Part shown: piece after piece, positions 29,830 through 38,700 of the stretch
How positions within the stretch are numbered: the first letter of the stretch is position 1
Layout of the letters: each line of letters opens with the position of its first letter
Assembly (NCBI RefSeq): GCF_020150455.1
Contig: NZ_CP083740.1
Span: 1,674,001-1,738,000, forward strand
DNA length: 64,000 nt
Origin: Bremerella sp. TYQ1
Lineage (GTDB): Bacteria; Planctomycetota; Planctomycetia; Pirellulales; Pirellulaceae
Direction: 5' to 3'
Notes under the pieces: model-generated
What the model saw: only the letters and a program-made list of their open reading frames with translations
Database searches by the model: none
What the model was told of the DNA's origin: nothing
Program-made: the position numbers and the translations under genes

Positions 29830-30537
29830 TCATAAGTCTTCCTCGGTCGACATCAACCGGATCGAGTCGACGCCAGCATCGGCGCCGGCATCTAATGCGG
29901 TGACTACTTTTTCGTGAAGGGCTTCCACATGGGCGATCACCAAGAGTGTCCGCGGCGGCTGAGCGGGATTCGAAGCTCGCGCTTCACGAATCTGGCGGTA
30001 CAGTTCCTGCTCGCTCGGAGCTTCCCGTTCCTGATCCCACGCCGCACAGCCAACAAAATAGGTATTGAACGAGTCGATCCGTACCAAAATGTTGTCCGGG
30101 TCGTCTTCCGGTTCCTCTTGCTCTTGGGCCACAGCGCTGGGGGCGTTGTCTTTCGGAGCGGGAACTTCCATCGACTTTTGAATCTGGAACGACGCGGTGA
30201 CCATAAAGAAGATCAGCAGCAGGAACGTCACGTCGACCATCGGCGTCAAGTCTAACTCGCCATCGTCGCCGTCTCGCTTTGTCTGAAAGCTGACCGGCTG
30301 TTCCTGGGCGACCACGTTTTCCGCCTCGCGCGGCTTCGGCTGCGGAACGACCACATCTTCGGCGGTCAGCTCCAGCAACTCTTCCTGGTCATGCTCGTCG
30401 CTCAAACGAGCCGGCTTGGGAACTTCCAACCGGGTATCGCAGTTCGAGCAAAACGTGGTCCCGCCCACCATGTCGACACTGGCCGACAAAAGGTCGCTAC
30501 ACGCGGGGCATCGAAATCGAAAAACACCGTTACTCAC
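29830..30537 (-). CDS. ExbD/TolR-like protein with N-terminal zinc ribbon
   Basis: The 235-residue product has an N-terminal zinc-ribbon-like segment with four cysteines in two CxxC pairs (CPAC at 9-12 and CSNC about 20 residues later). A charged linker with ELTAEDVVVPQPKP leads to the ExbD motif DLTPMVDVTFLLLIFFMVTA and its proton-carrying Asp, then the periplasmic domain. In ExbD the N-terminus is cytoplasmic, so the ribbon lies inside the cell, an unusual place for an extra regulatory or binding domain. The ATG overlaps the stop of the preceding exbD (ATGA). It forms a tandem with that standard ExbD. Confidence 0.9.
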   Translation of the reverse strand: MSNGVFRFRCPACSDLLSASVDMVGGTTFCSNCDTRLEVPKPARLSDEHDQEELLELTAEDVVVPQPKPREAENVVAQEQPVSFQTKRDGDDGELDLTPMVDVTFLLLIFFMVTASFQIQKSMEVPAPKDNAPSAVAQEQEEPEDDPDNILVRIDSFNTYFVGCAAWDQEREAPSEQELYRQIREARASNPAQPPRTLLVIAHVEALHEKVVTALDAGADAGVDSIRLMSTEEDL

Positions 30538-31046
30538 TGTTTTTCTTGAACCCCCAAGTAAAGCCGCTCGACCGTATCGACAACACCGCTGCGTGTCGCG
30601 GCCAATGCGACGCGTTCGACTTCGCCGTACGGTACTTTGCCGTCCGCTTTAATCAGCAAATGCCGCTTCGGAACGCCACTTTCAATGCGTCCAGCGAAAC
30701 TTCGTTCGACGAAATCGGTGATCTCGTCTTCCTGCTGATTCAAGTCGTTGTCTTCCGCTCGCGATTCGGCCGAAATGCCATCTCCCAGGTAAACCGTCGC
30801 ACGTCCTTCGGTTCCTTCGGCAGTCAACGTGATGACGGCCGAGTCGAGGGACGATACGGTCGTTCCATGCTTTGCTTCCGGCATTTGTGCCGCCGTCTGC
30901 TGCTGCAAGTTCGACGTCACGATAAAGAAGATCAACAGCAAGAAGGTAATATCGATCATCGGCGTAATGTCCAGATCGCCTTCTTCCGGCCGTTTGCGGG
31001 CCGGCATGATCTCGCCTTCGTCTAGTTCTACGAGTTCGTTCGACAT
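30534..31046 (-). CDS. ExbD/TolR-family protein, second locus
   Basis: The 170-residue product starts at the ATG at 31046, preceded by GGGGGAAG; a GTG five codons upstream is less likely. The motif DLDITPMIDITFLLLIFFIV carries the proton-coupling Asp. The periplasmic domain is unremarkable, ending RSGVVDTVERLYLGVQ. It is coupled to the ExbB gene 18 bp upstream and overlaps the zinc-ribbon ExbD by 4 bp, so two unlike ExbD subunits can join one channel. Confidence 0.92.
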   Translation of the reverse strand: MSNELVELDEGEIMPARKRPEEGDLDITPMIDITFLLLIFFIVTSNLQQQTAAQMPEAKHGTTVSSLDSAVITLTAEGTEGRATVYLGDGISAESRAEDNDLNQQEDEITDFVERSFAGRIESGVPKRHLLIKADGKVPYGEVERVALAATRSGVVDTVERLYLGVQEKQ

Positions 31047-31064
31047 GATCGCTTCCCCCACGCG

Positions 31065-31748
31065 TTACTTCGATGCACTGACTGGCTGAATCTCTTCCAG
31101 TTCATGCATCGTTTCGGTTGCAATCGCTTCGCGAAGGCTACCCATGAAACGCGTCAGGCCAACGGCAACCAGGTCTTCCATCTTGCGGATGCGGATGTTC
31201 ACGCTGTTCAAACAAAACGTCAGCGGAATGGCAATCACCAAGCCCAAAGCAGTTGTGATCAGTGCCAGGCTAATGTCGTTGGCCATTGCCCCGGCATCCA
31301 CTTTGTCGGCCGTTGCCAGTTTGGCGAACGCCCCCATCATCCCCGTCACCGTACCAAGCAGGCCGACCATTGGGGCGCCTTTGATGACGGTGTTGATCCA
31401 GCTGATGCGGTGGTCCAAATCGGCCAGCACGTCTCGCTGAAAACGTTCGACGACTAGCTGCTTAACCTGCGAATACCCAATCTCGCGGTTTTCAATGGCT
31501 AGGTATGCCAACTGAGGCAATGCCCGAGGGTCGGACTCGCACAGTTCGCTGGCTTCCTCGAAGTCGCCCTGTTCGAGCGGTTCTTCGACGGCATCGAGAA
31601 AAGCATCCTGCTGGGCTTCGTTACGAAATCGCTTTTGCGACACACGTGCCCAGACCATGGTCACGCAGTAAGCGCCCCATAAGGCTACAAGGGCGAGAGC
31701 GCCGTACATCGACGTCGCAAAGATTTGAGTAAGTCCAGAAATGTCCAT
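31065..31748 (-). CDS. MotA/TolQ/ExbB-family proton channel, second locus
   Basis: The 227-residue product has a first helix (ALALVALWGAYCVTMVWA-like, about 14-34), then the conserved core WINTVIKGAPMVGLLGTVTG with MMGAFAKLA and the last helix LALITTALGLVIAIPLTFCL. It lacks the extra N-terminal hydrophobic segment of the ExbB at 2740. It should form the channel for the two ExbD subunits encoded directly behind it. The start is ATG at 31748, 27 bp after the stop of the membrane-anchored gene. Confidence 0.92.
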   Translation of the reverse strand: MDISGLTQIFATSMYGALALVALWGAYCVTMVWARVSQKRFRNEAQQDAFLDAVEEPLEQGDFEEASELCESDPRALPQLAYLAIENREIGYSQVKQLVVERFQRDVLADLDHRISWINTVIKGAPMVGLLGTVTGMMGAFAKLATADKVDAGAMANDISLALITTALGLVIAIPLTFCLNSVNIRIRKMEDLVAVGLTRFMGSLREAIATETMHELEEIQPVSASK

Positions 31749-31775
31749 GTTTGTTACCGCTGAATTCGCTTTGGG

Positions 31776-32663
31776 CTATCTCGGTTGACGATACAACTGA
31801 CGGATCACGTAAAATTCGTATTCGCCTGACTTTTCACGAATGCCGAAGACCGTCTTCCGGATCGTCGGCAGGGGACGTTCCCCCATGTATTGCTGCTCGA
31901 TAAACGCTAGAAGGTTCTCTGTATCAGGCGGGTAAAACTGCATCGGAATACGTCCCCGCGTGTTCACGCCGGCCTTTTTAAGCAGTTCCATGTCGGCATC
32001 GCGGAGCGAGCCTGTCTTCCAGGTGAAGTAGAGTCGGTCCTCTTCTTTGCCGGAAGCGGTACGCCGCTTTGGATTGCCGGTCGAAAGCTTCGATGCATAA
32101 TCGATGGTTTGCACGCCACCGCCGGCGGTTCCCAGTTCGATCCCGAAGTGGTCGAGCTGACGTGCATAGGTGTTCAAGTCGGCACCGGCAAACTCGATTT
32201 GCCAGCGTTCCCAACGAGGAATAATGTCAGGGCCGTTTCCTTCCGGACCGACAGGGCGATTGTCGCCTTGGCCGTTGCCTCCATCTGTGGTGACGGCGGC
32301 TCCATCCACATTTTCCATCGCAGCTTGCTGCGAAGTGACCGCATCGGTGACCGCTTCGTAGTTCGCTTCGATCTGTGGGTCGAGCACTTCCTCGAGCTCT
32401 TCCAGCCCAGGAGCCTCCAAGTCTTGAGCCACACCCATCGCATGATCGCCGCGGCCTGGGGTTGGTTCAATGATCACCGGAATCGAAACATTCGTTTCCC
32501 AGTTTCGCGTGGTCAGATAGATCACGAACAGCACCGTCACCCCGGCGCCCACCATAATGAGCAACGCGACAAGCAAGCCAGAGACTTGATCGTAGGCCGA
32601 TACCTTCGCCAGGTTGGCGTGGGCAGGTTTCTGTTTGTTCTTGAGATGAGTGGTCGAAGCCAT
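31776..32663 (-). CDS. single-pass membrane protein, unknown, in the ExbBD locus
   Basis: The 295-residue product has a short cytoplasmic N-terminus, one membrane helix (VSGLLVALLIMVGAGVTVLF, about 27-49) and a long extracytoplasmic part. That part begins with an acidic, Gly-rich stretch (EELEEVLDPQIEANYEAV; GGNGQGDNRPVGPEGNGP) and ends in a folded domain of about 150 residues (WERWQIEFAGADLNTYARQL ... YYVIRQLYRQPR-like end). No family is recognised. It occupies the place TonB has in ordinary exbBD-tonB loci, with a single N-terminal anchor and an extended linker, so a TonB-like transducer role is possible. Confidence 0.8.
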   Translation of the reverse strand: MASTTHLKNKQKPAHANLAKVSAYDQVSGLLVALLIMVGAGVTVLFVIYLTTRNWETNVSIPVIIEPTPGRGDHAMGVAQDLEAPGLEELEEVLDPQIEANYEAVTDAVTSQQAAMENVDGAAVTTDGGNGQGDNRPVGPEGNGPDIIPRWERWQIEFAGADLNTYARQLDHFGIELGTAGGGVQTIDYASKLSTGNPKRRTASGKEEDRLYFTWKTGSLRDADMELLKKAGVNTRGRIPMQFYPPDTENLLAFIEQQYMGERPLPTIRKTVFGIREKSGEYEFYVIRQLYRQPR

Positions 32664-32692
32664 GAAGCGCGGGCAATCGTTACTTGGGTGTC

Positions 32693-34315
32693 TTAGTCAA
32701 GGAAGCGAGCATTCGGCCGAAGGGAACGATACCATTCTTTCCATTTGCTGATGGCCAGCTCACGCTCTGGCGGCGTCGGGTCGGCAGGCATGCCGAAGCC
32801 ATCGATCTTGCGGCTGATAAATCGCAACGCATCGCGCGACTCGACGGCGATTCGTGGATCGGGATCGGAAAGAGCAAAGATCAATGACGGTACGCTATCA
32901 AAATCTTTCGCGTCGCGAATCGCCCGCACGGCCAGACGGCGAGCACTGTAAGTGCCTTGTCGCAGCTTCCGCCGGATGGCTTGCAGCGCGATCTCTCGCT
33001 CTGGCCCTGTCAGATTGATGTCGAATGTCACATCGGTGTCGACCAAACTATCGAGCGATCCATCGTCCGATTGAAGCAGCTCCAAGAACTGTTCCGTTTC
33101 TGGCATCTCTTTGACATTGATCACTTTTCCGTCGCGAAGCTCGGCACCGGCCAGATCGTCTGGCAGTCCACGGCCGCCGGCCAGCAAGCCATTGTCGAAC
33201 GTCCGCACATGCTTCTTGATCGATTCGGCCGTCCCACGCACGAGGAAGAGCACCGCGAAGGCAGTTCCAACGGCGTTCCCTTCTTCGGAAGCATTGATCG
33301 CCCCATCTTTGCCCTGTTTCTTTTTGATGAACTCGTAGCCTTCGGAATACCACTTGGGATTTGGGTCCGGCCGACCGAGATCGAGCTCGTGGAATGCCTT
33401 AAAACGTTCCAATGCATACAGGAAATAAAACTGCCAACGATTGCCCTCGATCTTGACGTTCTTTTCCATCCATTGGTTGCCCAAGTCTTTAACAGACTTG
33501 AGGGCATCTTTGTCGACCAATGCGCGACCCTTTCGCATTTCTTCGCGGGCAGGGTCTTTTGTAACGTCGACGAGTTCCGAGGGAAGTCCGTCGTCGACTT
33601 TCGCTCGGCGGTTGCTCAGATCGAGCGCGTCGGCAGAAACATAGAGCGAACAAAGCCCAGCCGTTGTCAGGCTCGGGCGAATGTCGGATTGCTGCACGCG
33701 AGGCTTTCCGCGAGGGGAGATCTTGCCCTGGTAACCGAAGGCCCCGGAAGGATCTTGCACCGACATGATGAAGTTAGTGATGCCGGCGATATTTTGCGGC
33801 GGAACTTCGTATTGGTTTTGGTAAGCCAACCACATGCCGAGCGCGGCATACTGTGTCATGGAGTTGTCACCGCTGGGTTGCTCGGAGTAACCGAAACCAC
33901 CATGGGGACGCTGATTCTTGACGAAGAACGTAACGAGATTTTGGATCTCTTTCGGGTAAGCATGCGGATCGAGTTCGCAAAGGAAGATCAACGCGAGCCC
34001 GGCATCGTAGACGACGTCGTGCTTGTATTCAGGGACTTTGTTGGCGAACTTCTTACACGCGTCGACGGCTTGCTTGATGCGTGGATGGTCTTTGGGAGTG
34101 CCGGACTTGTAGAGAGCCATGGCGATAAGAGACTTCCCGCCTACTCGAGCATGATCGCCCGATGACGCGAGGTACGCATTGGCCGCTTTCACTACCTTCT
34201 GGACTTCCGGCGACTCCGGGGTCAGCGCCATCGCAGGCGAGACCAATCCCCAGAGAGCAAGCCCTATGGACATGAAGCAGCATACGAACACCGATGGTTT
34301 CGTTCGCTGTAGCAT
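32693..34315 (-). CDS. secreted prenyltransferase-like toroid protein with HEAT-like end
   Basis: The 540-residue product has a signal peptide (about 1-30, ending AMALT). The domain at about 35-390 shows the alternating helices and QxxxGxFGY-type turns of squalene-oxidase/prenyltransferase repeats: KNQRPHGGFGYSEQPSGDNS, SVQDPSGAFGYQGK, and KKQGKDGAINAS. The last 100 residues read as HEAT-like repeats (YSARRLAVRAIRDAKDFDSV, SDPDPRIAVESRDALRFISR). No catalytic DXDD was seen, so a binding scaffold is more likely than a terpene cyclase. It is the first gene of the ExbB/ExbD/propeller operon, 29 bp before the membrane-anchored gene, and parallels the toroid in the 187-2292 product. Confidence 0.85.
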   Translation of the reverse strand: MLQRTKPSVFVCCFMSIGLALWGLVSPAMALTPESPEVQKVVKAANAYLASSGDHARVGGKSLIAMALYKSGTPKDHPRIKQAVDACKKFANKVPEYKHDVVYDAGLALIFLCELDPHAYPKEIQNLVTFFVKNQRPHGGFGYSEQPSGDNSMTQYAALGMWLAYQNQYEVPPQNIAGITNFIMSVQDPSGAFGYQGKISPRGKPRVQQSDIRPSLTTAGLCSLYVSADALDLSNRRAKVDDGLPSELVDVTKDPAREEMRKGRALVDKDALKSVKDLGNQWMEKNVKIEGNRWQFYFLYALERFKAFHELDLGRPDPNPKWYSEGYEFIKKKQGKDGAINASEEGNAVGTAFAVLFLVRGTAESIKKHVRTFDNGLLAGGRGLPDDLAGAELRDGKVINVKEMPETEQFLELLQSDDGSLDSLVDTDVTFDINLTGPEREIALQAIRRKLRQGTYSARRLAVRAIRDAKDFDSVPSLIFALSDPDPRIAVESRDALRFISRKIDGFGMPADPTPPERELAISKWKEWYRSLRPNARFLD

Positions 34316-34772
34316 CGAATTTTACTCTGTTCCTAAGATGAGTTGCCCGTAGTTACCGCTCGGAACAATCTGCCGAAGCTACCGCAATTGCAGTGAGTTT
34401 GGCAAACCAAAATTCCAAGAAGAATTAACTACGTGGGGGATAATCGCCCCTCATGAGAGTCGTTAGTGCCTCGGATCGACATCTCAATTTGCATAGGCGT
34501 TAAAACTAGAATTGTTGGCACGGCTTGTCAAGCAAGTTGTAGAGATCCGCGCAACTCAGATACGCCCAGATGTCCAGCGGTTCGAGAGAAATAAGGGTTT
34601 GCGCGATGCATGAAACTTTTAACAAACCTCTTAGGAAATTATTATACCGGAGTGTACAGGCATTCTGCGCGAAATCTCGTCCAAATGTCGGCGTAGAGTG
34701 CGCGAAGTCTTTGTGGAGTGCCCCAGTTGACAACCCCCATGTGGATATCTAGACTTAGCTCTTTCCCAACGA
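34316..34772. other. intergenic region upstream of the toroid operon and tRNA-Phe
   Basis: The 457 bp gap contains the tRNA-Phe promoter (34727-34755) and should contain the promoter of the minus-strand toroid/ExbBD operon, which I could not assign. No convincing coding region is present. Confidence 0.6.
34727..34755 (+). promoter_or_regulatory. sigma-70-type promoter of tRNA-Phe
   Basis: TTGACA (34727-34732), a 17 bp spacer and TAGACT (34750-34755) lie 17 bp before the mature tRNA. The layout is the same as at the rRNA operon promoter. Confidence 0.7.
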
Positions 34773-34845
34773 GGTCAGATAGCTCAGTTGGTAGAGCAAT
34801 GGACTGAAAATCCATGTGTCGCCGGTTCGATTCCGGCTCTGACCA
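34773..34845 (+). tRNA. tRNA-Phe (GAA)
   Basis: Cloverleaf with acceptor GGTCAGA/TCTGACC and discriminator A, D-arm GCTCAGTTGGTAGAGC, anticodon loop CTGAAAA (anticodon GAA) and T-loop GGTTCGATTCC. CCA is not encoded. Confidence 0.97.
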
Positions 34846-34882
34846 CTTCGCAAAGGCCCTCAAAACGATGGCTTTGGGAATA

Positions 34883-34921
34883 AAAAAAGGCTCTCGAAAT
34901 CGACGATTTCGAGAGCCTTTT
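34883..34921. terminator. bidirectional intrinsic terminator
   Basis: A long perfect stem, AAAGGCTCTCGAAATCG/CGATTTCGAGAGCCTTTT-like, has A residues on the left and T residues on the right. It can end both tRNA-Phe (plus) and the HU gene (minus). Confidence 0.88.
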
Positions 34922-34962
34922 GTGTTTCTTGCGATATCCGCAAGACCTTACAGGCAAATGGC

Positions 34963-35301
34963 TTAGACCATTTCCTTCAGGTTCTTGAGAGGACGAACTT
35001 TGACTTTGGTCGAAGCCGGCTTGGCCGGAACGTCCATCAATTCGCCTGGCTTGAATGGATTCGGCACGCCCTTCTTAGCAGGACGAGCAGGAACCTTCTT
35101 CTTTTCGATCTTCACGATGCCAGGTATGGCGATCGCACCGGCACCACTACGACCGAGAGCCTTGCCAATTTCGGAGGACAGCGCGTCCATGACCGCACTG
35201 ACGTCCTTCTTCGCAATGCCTGTCGACTCTGCGATGTTGGCCAGCAATTGGGTCTTGGTGAGGGGTTTCTTGACGGTTGCAGCTGCAGCTTTCTTTGCCA
35301 T
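34963..35301 (-). CDS. HU-family DNA-binding protein
   Basis: The 112-residue product starts with ATG at 35301. A short Ala/Lys-rich leader (MAKKAAAATVKKPLTK) precedes the HU fold: helices TQLLANIAESTGIAKKDVSA and VMDALSSEIGKALGRSGAGA, then IAIPGIVKIEKKKVPARPA and the basic arm. In the arm the usual GRNP tip is replaced by a KKGVPNPFKPGE segment. It is longer than ordinary HU (about 90). It should bind and bend DNA as a nucleoid protein; the altered arm tip may change DNA preference. It is a single-gene unit closed by the bidirectional terminator. Confidence 0.92.
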   Translation of the reverse strand: MAKKAAAATVKKPLTKTQLLANIAESTGIAKKDVSAVMDALSSEIGKALGRSGAGAIAIPGIVKIEKKKVPARPAKKGVPNPFKPGELMDVPAKPASTKVKVRPLKNLKEMV

Positions 35302-35755
35302 GGGGTTTCCCTACGAGAAAGGCTATCCAATGTAAAAATGGGTCACAAATGTCCGTTTTCCGGAACGCGTCGATTAAAGAAGTTTGCCACGGTTTTTCAA
35401 GACAGCCAAACCAGAAAACCCCCTTTTTCCCGGGAAATAGCAAGAAAATTGCCGGAAAAGTGGTCTGAGAGCCTCCGATTTCAGCGATTTTGGCCGCCCC
35501 GAGGCAGTCTTCAGACGCCATTGCCCCTAGAATTCCCCTGAATTATCGAACGCTTTTGATGCTCATTTCGTCTCTAATTACGTGGTAAAATGTACTGTTT
35601 AGTCAAAACTCTCGTGCGAAACTCGCATTTTGCCGGATCCCAGGAGGACAAAACTTGTTTTCCCCGGAGATTTTGGAATAGAGTACATTTACCGATGGCA
35701 GTATCGGGCTTGGCAGGATTGCCGTTTGCCATCGCAAAGCTTCCCCTCAACGGAA
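35302..35755. other. divergent intergenic region
   Basis: The 454 bp between the HU gene and the giant propeller gene must hold both promoters. A weak TTGAAA/TTTAAT pair on the minus strand could serve HU, but I do not claim it. An open frame runs in from 35630 without a good start or ribosome site, so it is counted as non-coding. Confidence 0.5.
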
Positions 35756-38700
35756 ATGCAGGGCATGTTCATGAATCGGAATGGTCAGCTTCTTCCCTCG
35801 TTTGGACCACATTGCCGCCAATTTCCATTTCGATCTTGGATTTCCGGTTTTCTCCTAGCCGCGTTTCTAGCCCCGGCAGTCGCGTTTGGGCAAAACGAGC
35901 AGTCCGACCTGGAGTCTTCCTTTTTCCTGCCAATTCCACGTGAAGCTCGGCTTCGGCTGGAACGCATCGAGAAAGCGGCCGACGAAGAGAAATGGACCGA
36001 TGCGGCCCAAGACATCATGCTGCTTCTGGCAGGCGAAAATGCCGAAGACTTTCTTTCGCCGCTCGACTCCGGCAAGCAAACGACGTCGCAAAGCGTTAAA
36101 TCCACGACCCTTGAGTTGGTCCAAAACCTCCCACCGAACGTTCTAAAAGCGTACGACCTGCTGGTAGGAACCGAGCCCGATGTCCTCCTTCAGGAAGCGA
36201 TTGCCGAAAACGACGAGCGTAAGCTGGCCGATGTTTCACGACGCTTCCTCTTTACGCCAGCTGGTGAAAAAGCCGCGATCATCCTGGCCCGAAAAGCGAT
36301 GGATGCCCGACAGTGGGAAGGAGCACTTCTGGCCCTCAATCGTCTCGACTACAAGCCCAACCGCACACGTACGTTTGTCGACGAATCTGATTTGATGCGT
36401 GCGATTTGTCTCCGCGAAGTGGGCCAAACGGAGCAAGCCAAGGCGATCATTTCTCGTTTAAAAGATGACCAGTCGCTCGCAAAACTCCTTCCAGGCTTCA
36501 AAATCGTCGGCAGCACTTCTCCAGAACAAATCCTCGATCGGCTTACGCAAGCCAAGTCTGGCCAAGAGCTTCCTCCCTATGCATGGACCATGTTCCAAGG
36601 TTCCGTTTCGCGAACGGCCCCATCTCGCGGCAGTGAACCGCTGCAAGAGATCCAGTGGAATGCACGGATGGCTCAAAGCCAGCAGCAGCAAGACGAGATT
36701 CGTGCGTCGATGCGTCAATTTCTCGACAACCGGATTCCTATCTTTCCGGCGATTCACCCAGTTGTTGTGCAAAATCAAGTCGTCTTCCGCACGCCATCCG
36801 GCTTATTGGCAACGGACATTCAAAGTGGAAAAGTGCTTTGGAAGTATCCGTGGGATAACCTCGACTTGGATCTATCTGAAAAAGAACCAGATCTCCTGAA
36901 CAACATCTTCCCTGGACTAGGACGCGACTTCGAGAGAGCTATCTGGGCGGACGCTCGATCAGGCCATCTTTCCTCCGATGGAACGCGTCTTTTTTACGTC
37001 CACGACGACCAACCCGCCGGTGACAATCTCGGTTCGATCCTGGCCAACAGTGGTCTTCGAAATGCCGGCGGCATGTTTACCGGCCAACAGAATCACCTCT
37101 ATTGCTTCGATATCGCCCGCGAGGGTGCCATCCTTTGGCAACTCGGAGGCGTCGGTTCCGAAGGTAACCAAGCGGGCCAACAACTCTCGGAAGCTCGATT
37201 CCTGGGACCACCACTTCCACTAGGCGATGATTTGCTCGTATTGGCAGGCATAATCGACGAAATCCGCCTGCTTAGTCTGGATGCAGAAACAGGGCAAATC
37301 CAATGGTCGCAACAACTCGCTCGCCAAACGACAGGAAGTTCTGCTGATCTCATCGAATCGTTTTTGCAAGCCGCGACGCCATCGCACAAAGGTGGCATCC
37401 TGGTCTGCCCGACCAACTCTGGATCGGTCGTTGCAGTGGACCTTTCCAATCAAACGCTGCTTTGGGGGTTTCAGTACAAAGAACCAGATCGTAACCGACC
37501 TGGTCGTCGTATTTCTGGGCGAGAACAGGGGACCGATTTTTTAGCACTCGCCGATCGCTGGAACGATGGCACGCCCATGATTCATCAGGGCAAAGTACTC
37601 ATCACCCCGACCGACGCTGACTATCTGTACTGTCTCGATTTGCTGACCGGCGAAAAGCTTTGGGAGCTCCCACGTCGGGATAATGTGGCCCTGGCAACCG
37701 TGGCCGGAGAAGTCGCGTTGGTGATCGGCAAAACGGAAGTCATGGGTGTGAACATCGAGAGCGGCGAGCCGGCATGGAAAAACAAAGAGATCGTTCTGCC
37801 GGAACTGTCACTTCCTAGTGGTTACGGGTTCCGCCTCGACGACAAGTACTATCTTCCGACGACTAAAAACCAAATCGTTCCCATTGAGCTTGCCGATGGA
37901 AAACTAGGCACGCCCATCGAAGCAGTCGGCGAGCTCGGCAACTTGGTTTGTTACAAAGACTACGTAATCTCGGTCAGCCCGGAATTCGTTACCGCTTACA
38001 AGCAAATCGATGCACTACGACGGGAAGTGGCTCAGCGTCTTGCTCAAAACCCCAACGATGCCGAGGCGTTGCGGATGCAAGGTAAGCTCCAAAAACATGA
38101 CGGCAACTTGGGCGACGCGTTGGTATCGCTTCAACGTTCGATCGATATCGAGTCCAACGATGAAACTCGCACTCAACTTGTCATCACTGGCTTGGCAGCA
38201 TTAGGCCAGGATTTCTCTCGATTTCGAGATGTCGTTGACGAACTCGAAGGTCTCGTCGATTCTTTGGACGAACGGATAACGTTGGCCCGATTGACTGCCC
38301 GTGGTTTGCATGCCGAAGGCAAGCATGATGAAGCACTAAAGCGTTATTTTGAGTTCCTCGATTTAACCGATGAGTATCTCAATACGCAGGTCGTTCCCAA
38401 CGAACTTTTAATTCACGACTTCGATCCTCAAGTGGAAGTGAGTGCCGATCGTTGGGCTCGCGGCAAGATCAGCCAGCTGCGTGACCTGATGACCGAAGAA
38501 GAACGTGAGCGAGCTGATCAAGCAGTCCAAGCTCGACTCGACAAGCTCCTTTCATCAGATGGGAATCACCAGAAACAACTGACACGTTTCATCAATCGCT
38601 TCCCACGTTTCCCAGCGACCCAATCGGCCCGAATTCAACTCGCTGGAATGCTGCTCGATAAAGGACTTCTTCTGCAAGGGGAAGGTGTTCTGCGGACACT

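Noticed and set aside
32957..34165. A 402-codon plus-strand frame antisense to the toroid gene
   Set aside because: No start signal or family features; shadow of the minus-strand coding bias.
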